Assembly (NCBI GenBank): GCA_023376005.1
Contig: CM042150.1
Span: 75,781,569 to 75,845,568 of the forward strand
Source of the DNA: Doryteuthis pealeii
Lineage: Eukaryota > Mollusca > Cephalopoda > Myopsida > Loliginidae
Length of the DNA: 64,000 nucleotides
Reading direction: 5' to 3'
The translations under genes and the position numbers were made by a program. Below, piece after piece: positions 44,931-56,590 of this stretch. Under the pieces are notes generated by a model. That model had not been told where the DNA came from. It worked only from the letters and a program-made list of their open reading frames with translations, and did no database searches. Within the stretch, counting starts at the first letter, position 1, and each line of letters starts with the position of its first letter.

Positions 44931-45075
44931 ACAGTTATCATTGTACAAAATAGGATCCAAATCCTGGACCAGGCTGTTTGTGTTTCACTTTGTGCTAATG
45001 TTCTTGGGAAAAGCATGAATCCTTTTTCTCCCCCCAGCTATCACTAAAATTTAGGGTAGACTGGATATTTTTATG
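44931..45075 (+). mobile_element. SINE family B, 5' part
   Basis: TTTAACAGTTATCATTG, CCAAATCCTGGACCAGG and GTGCTAATGTTCTTGGGAAA, lost beyond the CTGGATA region. Confidence 0.75.
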
Positions 45076-45714
45076 TATCCAAGTGATTAGTCTAATGATT
45101 AGTTTTAATTTGTAGGAAGACAACAATTGTCTTCCCTTAGATTTGTGGGTGTATCTTTGGATATCATGTGTCCATTGGATCTATGGGAATTCAGAATCCT
45201 TATTCGTTTCACTTTTGGTCCCCATTCTTCAAACAGATAAGACCTCCATTTCTATGCCTTCGTTCATTGAACAGTCTTAGTTCACCACCTGATGAATTAT
45301 GTTGTAATTCACCTTGCTATTGAAATGAAGGCCACCAAAGAAGACAAGACTTTTCACTATTTTGGTATGCCTTTTTACATACTGCTTCTTCATGAAACAA
45401 TATGCACATTTCATCAGTTGAGACATGTGTTCTTGAAATATTTCTTATATGTTTTATATGTATGAAATATCCTACATGTGTATATGAACCTATCTTATTT
45501 TTCCTTCTGTTTCTTCAGTCTTAATGTATCAATGGATATACAAATATTAATATTGAAGATTGGTGAATGGAGATTTGGCTAAATATCTTCCCTAGCACCA
45601 AATAACCAATAATTTTATCACTTGATTAATAATTAGTTTTATTTTACTTCTTCACTTTTAGAGTTATTGTATTATTCTTTCCTTGAAAAGAAACAAGGTA
45701 GGTATGGTGCTCCA
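45076..45714. other. No recognisable feature
   Basis: AT-rich sequence, nothing recognised. Confidence 0.4.
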
Positions 45715-45910
45715 CTTCTACTTATACTGCCGTTTCCCCTTATCGCCCGGGCACATCAGTCGAACCTCGCGCCCGTGCCAATTATCGTGCATTCGATGGA
45801 TGCATGTTAGCTCCAACATCCAGGCACCTGAATTGCACCTCGTGTCCATCCAGCGCCTAAATCTCATTTCTTTGCATTCCAGGGCGTGGGTTCGACTCCG
45901 GCAGGCAAGA
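45715..45910 (+). repeat. GC-rich segment with tRNA-like B box
   Basis: Much richer in GC and CpG than its surroundings (TTATCGCCCGGGCACATC, CCTCGCGCCCGTGCC). It ends GGGCGTGGGTTCGACTCCGG, a near-perfect pol III B box, at about 45880-45899. It occurs once in the window. It may be a young tRNA-derived SINE of a different family. Confidence 0.5.
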
Positions 45911-45953
45911 CACTCTCACTCTTTTTCCAAATGAGTACAGTGGTACTCGTTCT

Positions 45954-46240
45954 CCGTCACAGAAAGAATACACAAACATGTCCCAACAGCTAGAAATATT
46001 TACATATTGTTCAGTGATACAAAAATAGATAAAAGCTTACTGGATGAAGATGTCAGTAAAATGATCATAGTCATATTGTCTTTACTGTTCAATGACTGGT
46101 AGTGAGACCTCTGCTGTTCAAAGACAAAAGAGAATGAGAATAGATTTCAGAAATTGTCATCTGACAGTCCACAAACCACCTAATGGACACGTCCAATATC
46201 CAAGAGAGACAATTATTTATTGTATCTCTACATTATGTTG
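45954..46240. repeat. Dispersed repeat family G copy 2
   Basis: Matches 33180-33535, including CAACAGCTAGAAATAT, TCAGTAAAATGATCATAG, CACAAACCACCTAATGGACA and a GAGAGACAATTATTTATTG-like end. Confidence 0.65.
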
Positions 46241-46405
46241 GAGGGTTTGTTTTCTTTTTGGAATAGAAATTATTCACTCCAAAATATTTGTTGGGTAAAA
46301 ACTTTCATCTTAATCACTCATACTTTTCTTATTAAAAATCTAAGTGAAACACAACATTATTTACACAACAAAGTATTTCATACTCAAAGCCAACAGTATT
46401 TAGCA

Positions 46406-47530
46406 GTTGAAATGATTGTGTGTGGTAACCTCATTTGAGTATCCAGTCCTTTGCATTATGTTAGCTATAATTACTTTCTATACATAAACATATAAGTCAA
46501 ATAATTCATATAAAGATCTAAGAAATAAATTTAATACATCTCTTCAGTCTACACTTCCCTACAATTCAATAATCTAAAACATGGTTGATAAATTTCATGA
46601 AGCTGGGAGCAAACTGGATTGAAAGAGCTTCTATATGGCCCTTTTTGTTAACTGCCAAAGTTTTTGATGATGATGCATCCAAGCACTTAGCTTGTTCCTC
46701 CAGAAAATCTCTTGGAAAACTATTTTTGCAGATTGGGCTGTCTGTAACCCTGCTTTTACTAAGTAGTTGAAATATCAAAAAGATGCTTACATCCTTTTGG
46801 AAACAACTTGATCATCTTTTCACTGATATACACAATCCTTTATACACACATAGACACATGTGTTCAACCAATACACAGTTGAAATGATTGTCTCATGCAA
46901 CAGCTCTATTTGAATATCCATTCCTTTGTGTTATATCAGCTCTATAATTTTTCATGTATAGATATATTTCACATATGAATTTTATAAACATCTGAGAAAT
47001 TAATTTAATATACATATTTCTTCCTGTCAACACTTCTCATTATTAATGGTTAATAAACTTTACAATACTGGGAGTGTACTAGATTAAAAGAGCTTCTGTT
47101 TGGCCCTTTTTGTTAATTAGCAAAATTCTTGATGATATATAAAAATATTTAACTTGCTCATCCAGAAAATCTCTTAGAAAATTATCTTTGAAGATTGGGC
47201 TGTCTACAACCCTGCTTTTACTAAGGATTTAAAATAGTTTAAAATCAATTCATCAAAAGGATTATTTCATCCTTTTAGAAAAACTCTGTACATCATATGT
47301 TAGACTCAGCTGAGCATCCATTCTTTGTTAATAGCATTTGGTTGATAAATTTCCTCAGACTGGCAGCTTATGAAATCAAAAAAGATTAGATCAGTCATCT
47401 TTATGAAATACCAAAGTTTTGATCTGTCTTAAAGCTCAATCCACTCACACAGAAAATCTCTTGGAAAGATATTTTTGCATGTTGGACTGTTTACAACTAC
47501 TGTTTTCAGGGCTACAAAAATGTTAGTGGG
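46406..47530 (-). repeat. Three diverged tandem units of about 0.45 kb
   Basis: Units begin near 46406, 46876 and 47310. Each has GAAAGAGCTTC-like, CCAGAAAATCTCTTGGAAAA-like and GATTGGGCTGTCT-like blocks. On the minus strand units 1 and 2 share a protein-like frame (SPICKNSFPRDFLEEQAK, NKKGHIEALSIQ, FMKFINHVLDY in unit 1), interrupted in unit 2; unit 3 keeps CKNIFPRDF. It may be a duplicated exon, a decayed gene array, or a simple tandem repeat. The function is unknown. Confidence 0.6.
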
Positions 47531-47555
47531 TGCCTTCATAGGCCACCTTGTTGGC

Positions 47556-47935
47556 TGGGGTGTTAGAATACACAGTGCACCTCTGCAATGGGATAACTCC
47601 CCACCCAATGGGACCACCTGTTGGCCATGGGTGGTGACTCATGATGCTTAAGGACGGAATCCTGGTGGATGAACAGACTATGACATTCAACACTCAGGCT
47701 AGACAGGCAGTCGGATCAAGTGGAGAGGGCCTCTCCGAACATTTGATCAGTTGGTCATGTCAAGCCTTAGCACCTGTATCATTGTCCCAACCCAATTGCC
47801 CTTATGGCAACCCCCAATCCTTTGTATCATATGGGTGATAAAAGGCAGTGGCTTAGGGAACCTAGAGGGAAGATAACTCTTCCAGGCAAGGGAAGACAAC
47901 CCAACAACATGCCATTAAAATCAAACAATTAATAA
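47556..47935 (+). repeat. Dispersed repeat family D/E, D part with tail
   Basis: TGCACCTCTGCAATGGG, GGGACCACCTGTTGGCC and GGTCATGTCAAGCC, ending in a CATGCCATTAAAATCAAAC tail. The E part is missing. Confidence 0.78.
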
Positions 47936-48650
47936 AAAAAATTAATTCAATCTTTCATTGGCCTGATTCATTGAAATGAGATTCATTTCATAGGCTTATA
48001 GCTGTGTTGAATGTGACTGATTACTCACATCCTTGTTGCCGCTGTTGAAATCCATGACCCACTACCTGACTGAGCTCCTGTTTACAATTTGGGTTTTGTA
48101 ATCATTTAGCAAGTGTTGATGAATGCCAATAAGTTTGATTTTTTCCACACGAATGAATTCAATAATATACCTTTGCTTTCATATCAGATACCATTTTGCC
48201 AGATTGTAGCTTAGCTGCAATCAGTAACAAGCAAAGAAATATGGGTTACTGGTTAGAAGGTTCGATTTCTACTGTCATACCATCAGCATCCATCACTGAC
48301 ATGCTCCAACATAATTAAATAGAATGCATTACTTTTGAAGTGAACCACTTATAAATGTATCCTGTAAGCTTTTATTAATTGCTAGTGAAAATTTGCCATC
48401 AAAAACAAGTAGCCATCGATGGTGAAAAGTGTTTAGTAGTTGAACACTTACTCTCTCCACAGTGGTGTTAATGTACTCTTGTATCTGTTGTAGTTTTTGT
48501 GGAAATGAATAGGTTTTACTTTCAGAGTTGTAGGAAAGAGGTCTACATTCATTTGAAATACAAAATTATTCATTTTACTTTTTGATACTATTATTTTCTG
48601 TAAAATACAGATTGAAAAGTTTATCAATTCTTACTTAAGATAGATATAAG
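47936..48650. other. No recognisable feature
   Basis: Nothing recognised. Confidence 0.4.
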
Positions 48651-48858
48651 TATAGTCGTCGGGGTGGCCTAACCTTGATATCAGCCAAACAGCGAAGGAG
48701 TCTATCCCCTTTTCACTAGCGCTAGACCAAGGAGATTGTTTTTTAAACCTCTGAGTCAGTGCACGACACCTACCATCAGCTCCTCACTTTACCACACAGA
48801 TCCCTGTGCTACTCATATGCTGAGTTGGTGAGGGCCGGTATCAAACTAGAAACCTTGA
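48651..48858 (-). mobile_element. tRNA-derived SINE family A, head truncated
   Basis: Body well kept on the minus strand (CTAGCGCTAGTGAAAAGGGG, AGGCCACCCCGACGAC, TATGAGTAGCACAGGGAT). The A box is missing, and sequence beyond AAGGTTTCTAG is not tRNA-like. Confidence 0.85.
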
Positions 48859-48933
48859 GATAGATGTCACTAAAAAGGGTTTGGTTGATTTGTTTAATGG
48901 TATTAATGTATCTGTATGGTATCAATTACGCCT

Positions 48934-49180
48934 ATATTAATACTAATAATTTCAAGCCTCCATTTGACCCATAAGTGGGATTCTAATAAGTATTGTCACT
49001 ATGAATCATATTGAAACTGGGAGTAATGGCAAAAATGGGTGACTTCACACTCCCCAGGGATCTAGAACTGGATCTTCATCACTGGATTCTGTTTAATGTC
49101 ATACCCAGAACTCAATATTTGGGGGTTACCCATCTGCATGCAATACAGTCAGTGTATTCTAAGTCATGCCAATAGAGATA
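48934..49180 (-). repeat. Dispersed repeat family D/E, E part
   Basis: Minus strand: GGGTATGACATTAAACAG, GATGAAGATCCAGTTCTAG and TTGCCATTACTCCCAG. It is followed within 80 bp by an LTR-like copy, the same order as at 52.86 and 57.14 kb. Confidence 0.75.
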
Positions 49181-49256
49181 CTAAAAATTCTTGTTTATCT
49201 GTTGGTATGAATCTTATGTTACATAATTATTAGATACCTAATGATTATGGCAATAG

Positions 49257-49758
49257 TGTAGAAATCATAATGGCGATTAGTGCAGCTGATGGCCTTGAGA
49301 GTGAGTGACAGCGCTTGACCTCACTCTCACCTTCCGGGGATAAATCGTGAGAACCGGAAGGCATAGAAGACCCTGTTCCGTTTTAAGGATACTAAGTAAC
49401 TCAGAGTTAGAGGTAGCAGTGAGCTCGAAGGGGTAAGTCATGTTATACATGCGGCCCCTCAACTGCGCAGGTGTCTGGGTTGGGGATTTGGAAATAAAAT
49501 AACAACGTAAATCGAAGTCTTGTGTTTATTACCTAAAAACTAACAATGACACAGGGCTTCTGATAAGGAGAAATCCCTAGCATAGAAAACCAGACCCGGA
49601 ATCCCACAGAAGACCAGACCTTAGAAGATATACCAGACCAAGATGTTAGAAGATAGAACCAAAGCCAGCCAGAAGAAAATACGACCAGAGTAAAGAAGTA
49701 AGAAAAGAGTATACAACATATATGCTGATTTGGTACTGTGAAGACCTCAGTATATAAC
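49257..49758 (+). repeat. LTR-like repeat, copy 2
   Basis: Begins TGTAGAAATCATAATGGCG and ends CAGTATATAACA, about 500 bp. Contains GGGATAAATCGTGAGAACCG, the AATAAAATAACAACG signal (about 49492) and CGAAGTCTTGTGTTTATTAC. The TG...CA termini agree with an LTR. No matching short target duplication was identified. Confidence 0.65.
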
Positions 49759-50635
49759 ACTTATCCCCTCAACATATTGGTTTTATCAACTGAGCAGTGA
49801 AATATAACCACCTTCGAGCCATGTTTTTTTATGTTTTATTTAATTTATTTTAAAGTGTTTTTTTCTTTTACATTTTTATCTTTGTAGTGTTATTATTGAG
49901 AATATTGGCTTTGTAAAAGCTCAGTAGAAAGCTTTTTACACGATTATTATATCTTGAATGTTTAGAAAATTTGTGACTTGGTCGAGGAAAGAGGAATTGA
50001 ATCTTTGAATAAAAAATGTTTTCTGGCCATCAGGTTTGGTAGTGTTCCAATCATCAAAGATCAAGCAGACTGTTTTGTCATTTTTGGTCTTAAGTGGATT
50101 CTAAAAACATTGTACGTGGGTACATCAATTATATTGCTATAATCTACTTATATGTAGACTACAATGTAACTTCATATATTCCATTGTTATGATAATACCA
50201 GGTGTTACTTGACGCCACTTTATAAGTGAGAGTAAGAGTGAGAGAGATTAGATAGAGTACATTACTTAATCTTTTTTTTTATCTCTTTCACTTTCTTCTT
50301 TTTCACCATAATTCCACTCTCTGTGCCACTTGATGCTGTTTCTCTTATTTTCAGTTTTTTTTCTCTTCAAACTTATTCTCTCTTCAGTTCCTTCTTTCCA
50401 TGCTATCTTTTTTTTTCTTCTGTTCATTTATTTGTCTTGAAAGATTTCAGCCAGCCTCTATTTTCAACTAACCAACATGGCTGATGTGACCATCTTGAAC
50501 AGAGAAACAAACAAAAATACTGATTCATATGTATATAATCCGGCTATTGATGATAATATCATAATAACAGACTATGCTTGTTTTTTTCTTTTCTTTCAAA
50601 GTTTACCCAGAATGTTCTGTAAGCCCTTTTGATAG
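49759..50635. other. No recognisable feature
   Basis: AT-rich sequence, nothing recognised. Confidence 0.4.
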
Positions 50636-50850
50636 GGCTTAGAATATGCTTATTGTATGCTCTGCAGAGGATTAAAACGCCCCCACCAGAAAAAGGGGTT
50701 ACACTTGTAAAACAGTAAACCACATCTGATGGTGAGGCTTTAGTCTTGGAGATCTGAAGAATATTGAGTACCCCTTCATTGCTATTAATTCCAGGTCCAT
50801 TCTGATATGAAGTAGTTGTACTCATTATGAGTCAAATTGTTTAAAAATCA
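50636..50850 (+). repeat. Dispersed repeat family D/E, E part
   Basis: CATCTGATGGTGAGGCTTTA, CCCCTTCATTGCTATTAATT and GAGTCAAATTGTTTAAAAAT. A tail-like CATGCCATTAATATCAATC lies further on at 50987. Confidence 0.72.
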
Positions 50851-51076
50851 TTTGTATACAATTTGGATTGTGTGCAAAAAAAACAAAAAAACTCTTAAGA
50901 CATAACTACCCCCAAAAGTTAATATGAACATACAATAAACACAATTCTCTAACCTCCAAGTATAAAATAACCCTAGATGGGATGACATGCCATTAATATC
51001 AATCAATATTAGATGGGTTGAAATGCAGTTAAAATCAATCAATCAATAATATGAAGACATTTTAGTGCTTTGCTTG

Positions 51077-51605
51077 TAAGGAGGTGCCCATGAAAGTAAT
51101 GCCTCCTATTTTATGTTGACCTACATCATCAGAAGCATGTGTTGGTAGTTTGGCAATAGTGGTTGAACCTTACTGATAATAATACATCGTTTCTTGTTTT
51201 TGCTTTTTATTAGTAGTATTAGTGTGTCCATCTGACAAAAGAGCATCTAACATGAAAGCAAATTTGTATTATTGAATTTAGGGGAAAAAAACTGTACCTA
51301 TTGACAGTTATTGATTTTTTTTCTTGCTGAACATTTATGAAGACCAAACATTAGATGTGAGCACAGTTAGGTATTGGGTAATGCATTTCAACAGTGTTGG
51401 CTGTCATATAAGTGACAAGCTACATTCAACACATCTGTCAACTGGCAAACTGAAAAGAGCTCCAATCAGCTCATCCATCCAAATCTGAATTCCTCATTGG
51501 TGAAAATGCAGTCAATCATGATAACTATGTGGGAAAATATTGTTTTCTGAAAATTCAAAAGATACAAGGACAACTGTAGCCGTAGGCACCTGACAATTGA
51601 TGCTG
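51077..51605 (+). pseudogene. Mariner-like element remnant, N-terminal part (unit 1)
   Basis: Starts with GGTGCCCATGAAAGTAATGC, like a mariner inverted terminal repeat. Then come a CDS-like start at 51253 and LLNIYEDQTLDVSTVR-like and SDKLHSTYLSTGKLKR-like segments, read best in unit 2. These match the paired helix-turn-helix DNA-binding end of mariner transposases (usually LLxVYGxxTVDVSTVRRW). The catalytic part is not recognisable. Confidence 0.7.
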
Positions 51606-51646
51606 ACAATTTTGACTGGAGTTTCAAGTTTACAATTATGTATTTA

Positions 51647-51848
51647 AATTCAGAGTTTTCCTTCTTCTAGACTGGTTGCCATATCAAGGCAAAAAATCTT
51701 CCCTACTATTTACGCATAGCTGGGGAGTGAAGAAATAGATTCATGCTTTTCCCAAGGGTATTAGCTCAAAGGGAAATGCTAACAGACTTGTCTAGGATTT
51801 GAACCAATATCCATGAGTCCATATTCTATGATGATAACCATTTTGACA
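51647..51848 (-). mobile_element. SINE family B, head-side part (unit 1)
   Basis: Minus strand: ATAATGGTTATCATCATAG-like head, GGTTCAAATCCTAGAC, GAGCTAATACCCTTGGGAAA and CCAGTCTAGAAGAAGG. The 3' third is missing. Confidence 0.8.
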
Positions 51849-51892
51849 AATGTATGAAAAGTGAATTATTCAAACTCACCCACTTTGGACAG

Positions 51893-52290
51893 ATCCAAAA
51901 CTTTGGTAAGACTTGTCTTTTGAATTTCTTTGCTCTTGTTACAAGATCCAATAATTTTGGCAGAAACAGACCAATAAGGAAACATTTGTGTAGAAGCAAT
52001 AGTCCAGTTACTGTCAAATTGGCAAGACAAGACAACAAGAAAGCCGTAACTCAATATAGATCTTACCTTGTCACAATCCTACTGCAGAATGCCAGATTAT
52101 TTAACTGGCACCATTACACAATTGAAACCAAGCAGCCAATCAGGACTCAAGGAATGGAATCACCAAAATGCATGAATGGAGTATTCCTGAGTTCCATAAA
52201 TACCAGCTGCTTTGGGCACCAGTTCAGTTGTGCTTAGCTAGATGTTGTTGTTCAAACCAACAGTATACTAACTCACCTCAACAATATGCT
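51893..52290 (+). repeat. Repeat family K, LTR-like (unit 1)
   Basis: Contains CCATAAATACCAGCTGC (TATA-like) followed by CCAGTTCAGTTGTGCTTAG (start-like), the layout of an LTR promoter. The 127-codon frame across it (51854-52237) is probably incidental. A shorter copy lies at 17262. Confidence 0.5.
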
Positions 52291-52600
52291 CAAGATCAAT
52301 GGAAGGCATCTTGAATAGAGTCTTAAAACTGCAATTACAATGAGAAATTCAGGATAAAGAAGAATTCCTTCTCTTACTAAAACTAATCCTTGGCAATATT
52401 AAAGATTAATATTTTAGTTTCCATGCAGATAAATAGGTTTTATTTGTATTATTTAATGGCATATCAGCTTCTAATGGTTTATTTAATACCAAATTTGATT
52501 AATTTATAAATGTTTGATTATAAACATAGCCACATTTGTAGCATTCCATTGCAATATTTTTTAAAATTGTACTGTTTATAAAAATAGTCATTTTTTGTAC

Positions 52601-52843
52601 TCTTAGCTCAGTTGATAGAGCATTCAGATAGGAATCACTGGGTCCCATTTTCATTACTGGTCTCTGCCAGCTCGGTGCATGAATAGTACAGATAGGGTAA
52701 TCTGATCTGTGGGGTAAAGCATCAGGAAGTTGACAGTAGGTGTGGCACTCCACTTCAGCAAGATGATCTCCTTGGTCTAGTGCTAGCGAAAAGGAGATTC
52801 TCTCACTGTTAAGCTGATACCAACAATAGTTTACTATGCAGGC
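52601..52843 (+). mobile_element. tRNA-derived SINE family A copy (unit 1)
   Basis: TCTTAGCTCAGTTGATAGAG, CCCATTTTCATTACTGG (diverged B box), GGGTAATCTGATCTGTGGGG and GGTCTAGTGCTAGCGAAAAG. Confidence 0.9.
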
Positions 52844-52854
52844 TACTATATAGT

Positions 52855-53133
52855 ATCAAGTATTCTTATCTAATACAAATAATTTGCATGCTGTTATTTT
52901 CAAGCATTCCTATTCAATACTAATAATTTCCAAACATATATATTTAATCCATATATGGGACCCTAACTGATATAGGTTATAGTGGATCTAGGAGTAATTG
53001 CAATGAAAGGTCATGCCACACTTTCCAGAACTCAAGAACTGGAGCCTCACCACTGAATTCAGTTTGTCATATCCAGAGAAGGTCTTACCTTTCTGCAGAG
53101 GATGCAATTAGTATATTCTAAGTCCTGTGGATA
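52855..53133 (-). repeat. Family D/E, E part (unit 1)
   Basis: Contains CCATATATGGGACCCTAAC, AACTGGAGCCTCACCACTG and AATACTAATAATTTCC tail repeats. Confidence 0.75.
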
Positions 53134-53185
53134 GGTGAATAAATGTTACATAATTATTGGATCCATAATACATTTTTTAAGGTAG

Positions 53186-53689
53186 TGTAGAAATCATTAT
53201 GGCGATTAGTGTAGCTGATGGCCTTGAGAGTGAGTGACAGCACTTGACCTCACTCTGACCTTGCTTTCCAACGATAAATCGTGAGAACCGGAACCCCCAT
53301 AGAAGGCCCTGTTCCGGTTTAAGGATACTAAGTAACTCAGGCAGTTAGAAGTTAGAAGCTGAGCAAGTAACATGTAAGTCTCATCTGCACAGAATGTCTG
53401 GTTGGGGATTTACAAATAAAGTAACATCAACATAAATCGAAGTCTTGTGTTTATTACCTAAAAACTAACAATAACACAGGGCGTCTGATAAGGAGTGATC
53501 CCTAACAGAAACCAGACCCGAAGTCCTCAATAGAAGACCAGACCTTAGAAGATATACCAGACCAAGATGTTAGAAGATAGCAAAGCCGGCCAGAAGAATA
53601 GATGACTAAGATATAGAAGAAGTAAAGAAGTAAAGAAAGGTATATAACGTTATATAGATTTGGTACTGTGAAAACCCCAGTATGCAACA
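53186..53689 (+). repeat. LTR-like repeat, copy 3 (unit 1)
   Basis: TGTAGAAATCATTATGGCG to CCCCAGTATGCAACA, 504 bp, with AATAAAGTAACATCAAC and CGAAGTCTTGTGTTTATTAC. Confidence 0.65.
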
Positions 53690-54079
53690 TAAATAGGAAG
53701 TATTAAACTGCATCCAGTACATTAAATAATGAGAAGAAGGATCTGTACTGAAAGCTGAAACTTTAAAATCAAGTAATCATACTTAGATACCATCTGTATG
53801 TATCTGACTTGATTATTATATTTCCTTTAGATTAATTAATTTGGGTATAACATTAATTCCAACATAGAAACATCTGGTCATCAACCATTCATTTTCTGGG
53901 CTTCAAATTAATTAGTACCAAATTTATAGGAAATTAAATGTGGAATTCTCCTGTGGTTTGCAATTCTGGTAATGACTGAGGTCAGAATCATTCCTTTTCA
54001 GCAACCACCGTAAACTCTGACTTGCCAAGAATTGAGAACAACCATATTAATTACATATTAAATATAATTTTCAGATTTA

Positions 54080-54398
54080 ATCTTTCACTAGACAACCTGT
54101 GAACACGTTGCATCTCTGTGGTAATAGCAGTTCATGATGATATTGATGCATCTATTTAGGCAGTAAGGAAGGACAGATTCTAATTAATATTTCATAGTTA
54201 TGTTTGCTTCATTTGGAGGATTAAAAATCATGTTCAGCTTAAATGTGGACACCACAAAATTATTATTCAGTTGCAAATTGGATTGGAAATTGCTGTATTC
54301 TATAAATTAATTTTAAGAATATTGCTCTAATAGGATTTTCACTATGATGTGCCATTTTTGAGTACTGGTTACACCCACGCTCACATATACCCACACAA

Positions 54399-54460
<62 letters not shown>

Positions 54461-54466
54461 TATATG
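54080..54466 (+). repeat. Repeat family L with (CA)n(TA)n tail (unit 1)
   Basis: GCAGTTCATGATGATATTGA, TAATTAATATTTCATAG and CACAAAATTATTATTCAG, then a CA/TA run at 54398-54466. Confidence 0.68.
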
Positions 54467-54521
54467 AATAACATATGGCATAAGTTTGTAACATTCCCTG
54501 ATATCAAGGAATATCTGTGCC

Positions 54522-54706
54522 TGAAGCTTCTTTTAGACTGGTTGTTTAACTATGGCTAAAGAGCTCAGTCTGCAAAATATTTACCAAAAGCTGAGAGAAA
54601 GGAGATAGAATTCATGCCTTTCTTAAGAGCATAAAGTGAAACACAGCATTGTCCAGATTTGAACTCTGGTTGCCAAGTCCATTTTCTATAATGATAATCA
54701 TATATG
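54522..54706 (-). mobile_element. SINE family B part (unit 1)
   Basis: Minus-strand head and middle: GATTATCATTATAGAAAATG, CCAGAGTTCAAATCTGG and AACCAGTCTAAAAGAAGC. Confidence 0.78.
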
Positions 54707-54775
54707 TCAGGAATGCCTGTTATGTGTATAAACTATTTTGCACCTACTACACAATGGAGGAAGTAGGAAGAAACC

Positions 54776-54967
54776 AATATCCTTGGGAAAAGCATTAATC
54801 CATCTCATCTTTTCACTCGAGCAAAAGGTAGTTAGGCTAGACTGGCCTCTTGAGCTTTGATAAGGCAACTGATCTAGGAGAAGGAAAATTCAAAACCAGC
54901 TGTGCTATACTTAAAAATTGACATAGTATAAAATCTTTTACATGGCAGAGTGATTGGGTAAATACCT
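54776..54967 (+). mobile_element. SINE family B part (unit 1), opposite orientation
   Basis: ATATCCTTGGGAAAAGCATT, GACTGGCCTCTTGAGC and CAACTGATCTAGGAGAAGG to GATTGGGTAAATACC. Head missing. Lies 70 bp from an inverted SINE B part. Confidence 0.78.
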
Positions 54968-55367
54968 ACATTGGATTGATAGGTAATTAATTAAAAAATG
55001 GAAGAAAAAAATCCATAATATCAAGCAATGAAACTTTATTTTATATTGAGGAAAGATGGTGCACTGAGTCAATCCCCTTACTTAGCTTCAATAATACAAT
55101 GTGTCCAGAAAGCCTGCTATTGAAGCGACTGGTTTTAAATCTGAGAGTTCACTCTAAGTGGATGCTTTAAAAAAAGCTAAGTGCTAGTCACTCTCAGGTT
55201 TATATTAAAGTGTCTTTCTCCTAGATGAGTTATTTATAAAAGTTTTGGTATCCATTCCAGTATGAATATACTAGATGGTAGCTGACCCTACAAACATATT
55301 AGATGGGTTGAAATGCAGTTAAAATCAAATCAATCAATAAATATGAGATATTTTAGTGCTTTGCTTG

Positions 55368-55900
55368 TAAGGGGGTGCCCATGAAAGTAATGCCTCCTAT
55401 TTTATGTTGACCTACATCATCAGAAGCATGTGTTTGGTAGTTTGGCAATAGTGGTTGAACCTTACTGATAATAATACATCGTTTTTGTTTTTGCTTTTTA
55501 TTAGTAGTATTAGTGTGTCCATCTGACAAAAGAGCATCTAACATGAAAGCAAATTGTATTATTGAATTTAGGGGAAAAAAAACTGTACCTATTGACAGTT
55601 ATTGATTTTTTTTTCTTGCTGAACATTTATGAAGACCAAACATTAGATGTGAGCACAGTTAGGTATTGGGTAATGCATTTCAACAGTGTTGGCTGTCATA
55701 TAAGTGACAAGCTACATTCAACATATCTGTCAACTGGCAAACTGAAAAGAGCTCCAATCAGCTCATCCATCCAAATCTGAATTCCTCATTGGTGAAAATG
55801 CAGTCAATCATGGTAACTATGTGGGAAAATATTGTTTTCTGAAAATTCAAAAGATACAGGGACAACTGTAGCTGTAGGCACCTGACAATTGATGTTGACA
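55368..55900 (+). pseudogene. Mariner-like element remnant (unit 2)
   Basis: Duplicate of 51077-51605. Here the frame from 55562 reads LLNIYEDQTLDVSTVRYWV and HISDKLHSTYLSTGKLKRAP without a break, which makes the assignment clearer. Confidence 0.72.
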
Positions 55901-55938
55901 ATTTTGACTGGAGATTCAAGTTTACAATTATGTATTTA

Positions 55939-56136
55939 AATTCAGAGTTTTCCTTCTTCTAGACTGGTTGCCATATCAAGGCAAAAAATCTTCCCTACTA
56001 TTTACGTATAGCTGGGGAGAGAAGAAATAGATTCATGCTTTTCCCAATGGCATTAGCTCAAAGGGAAATGCTAACAGACTTGTCTAGGATTTGAACTAAT
56101 ACCGATGAGTCCATATTCTATGATGATAACCATTTT
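55939..56136 (-). mobile_element. SINE family B part (unit 2)
   Basis: Duplicate of 51647-51848. Confidence 0.8.
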
Positions 56137-56205
56137 GACAAATGTATGAAAAGTGAATTATTCAAACTCACCCACTTTGGATTAATCCAAAACTTTGGTA
56201 AGACT

Positions 56206-56590
56206 GTCTTTTGAATTTCTTTGCACATGTTACAAGATCCAATAATTTTGGCAGAAACAGGTTCTTTTTAAGACCAATAAGGAAACATTTGTGTAGAAGC
56301 AATTGTCCAATTACTGTCAAATTGGCAAGACAAGACAACAAAGAAGCCGTAACTCAATATAGATCTTACCTTATCACAAGCCTACTGCAGAATGCCAGAT
56401 TATTTAACTGGCACCATAACACGATTGAAACCAAGCAGCCAATCAGGACTCAAGGAATGGAATCACCAAAATGCATGAATGGAGTATTCCTGAGTTCCAT
56501 AAATACCAGCTGCTTTGGGCACCAGTTCAGTTGTGCTTAGTTAGTTGTTGTTGTTCAAGCCAACAGTATACTAACTCACCTCAACAATAT
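56206..56590 (+). repeat. Repeat family K, LTR-like (unit 2)
   Basis: Duplicate of 51893-52290, retaining the GGTTCTTTTTAAGACC block absent from unit 1 but present in the 17.3-kb copy. Confidence 0.5.

Noticed and set aside
51854..52237. 127-codon open frame in the duplicated unit
   Set aside because: It starts inside a SINE B and crosses an LTR-like repeat with a TATA-like box. No domain, and it is shortened in the other unit.
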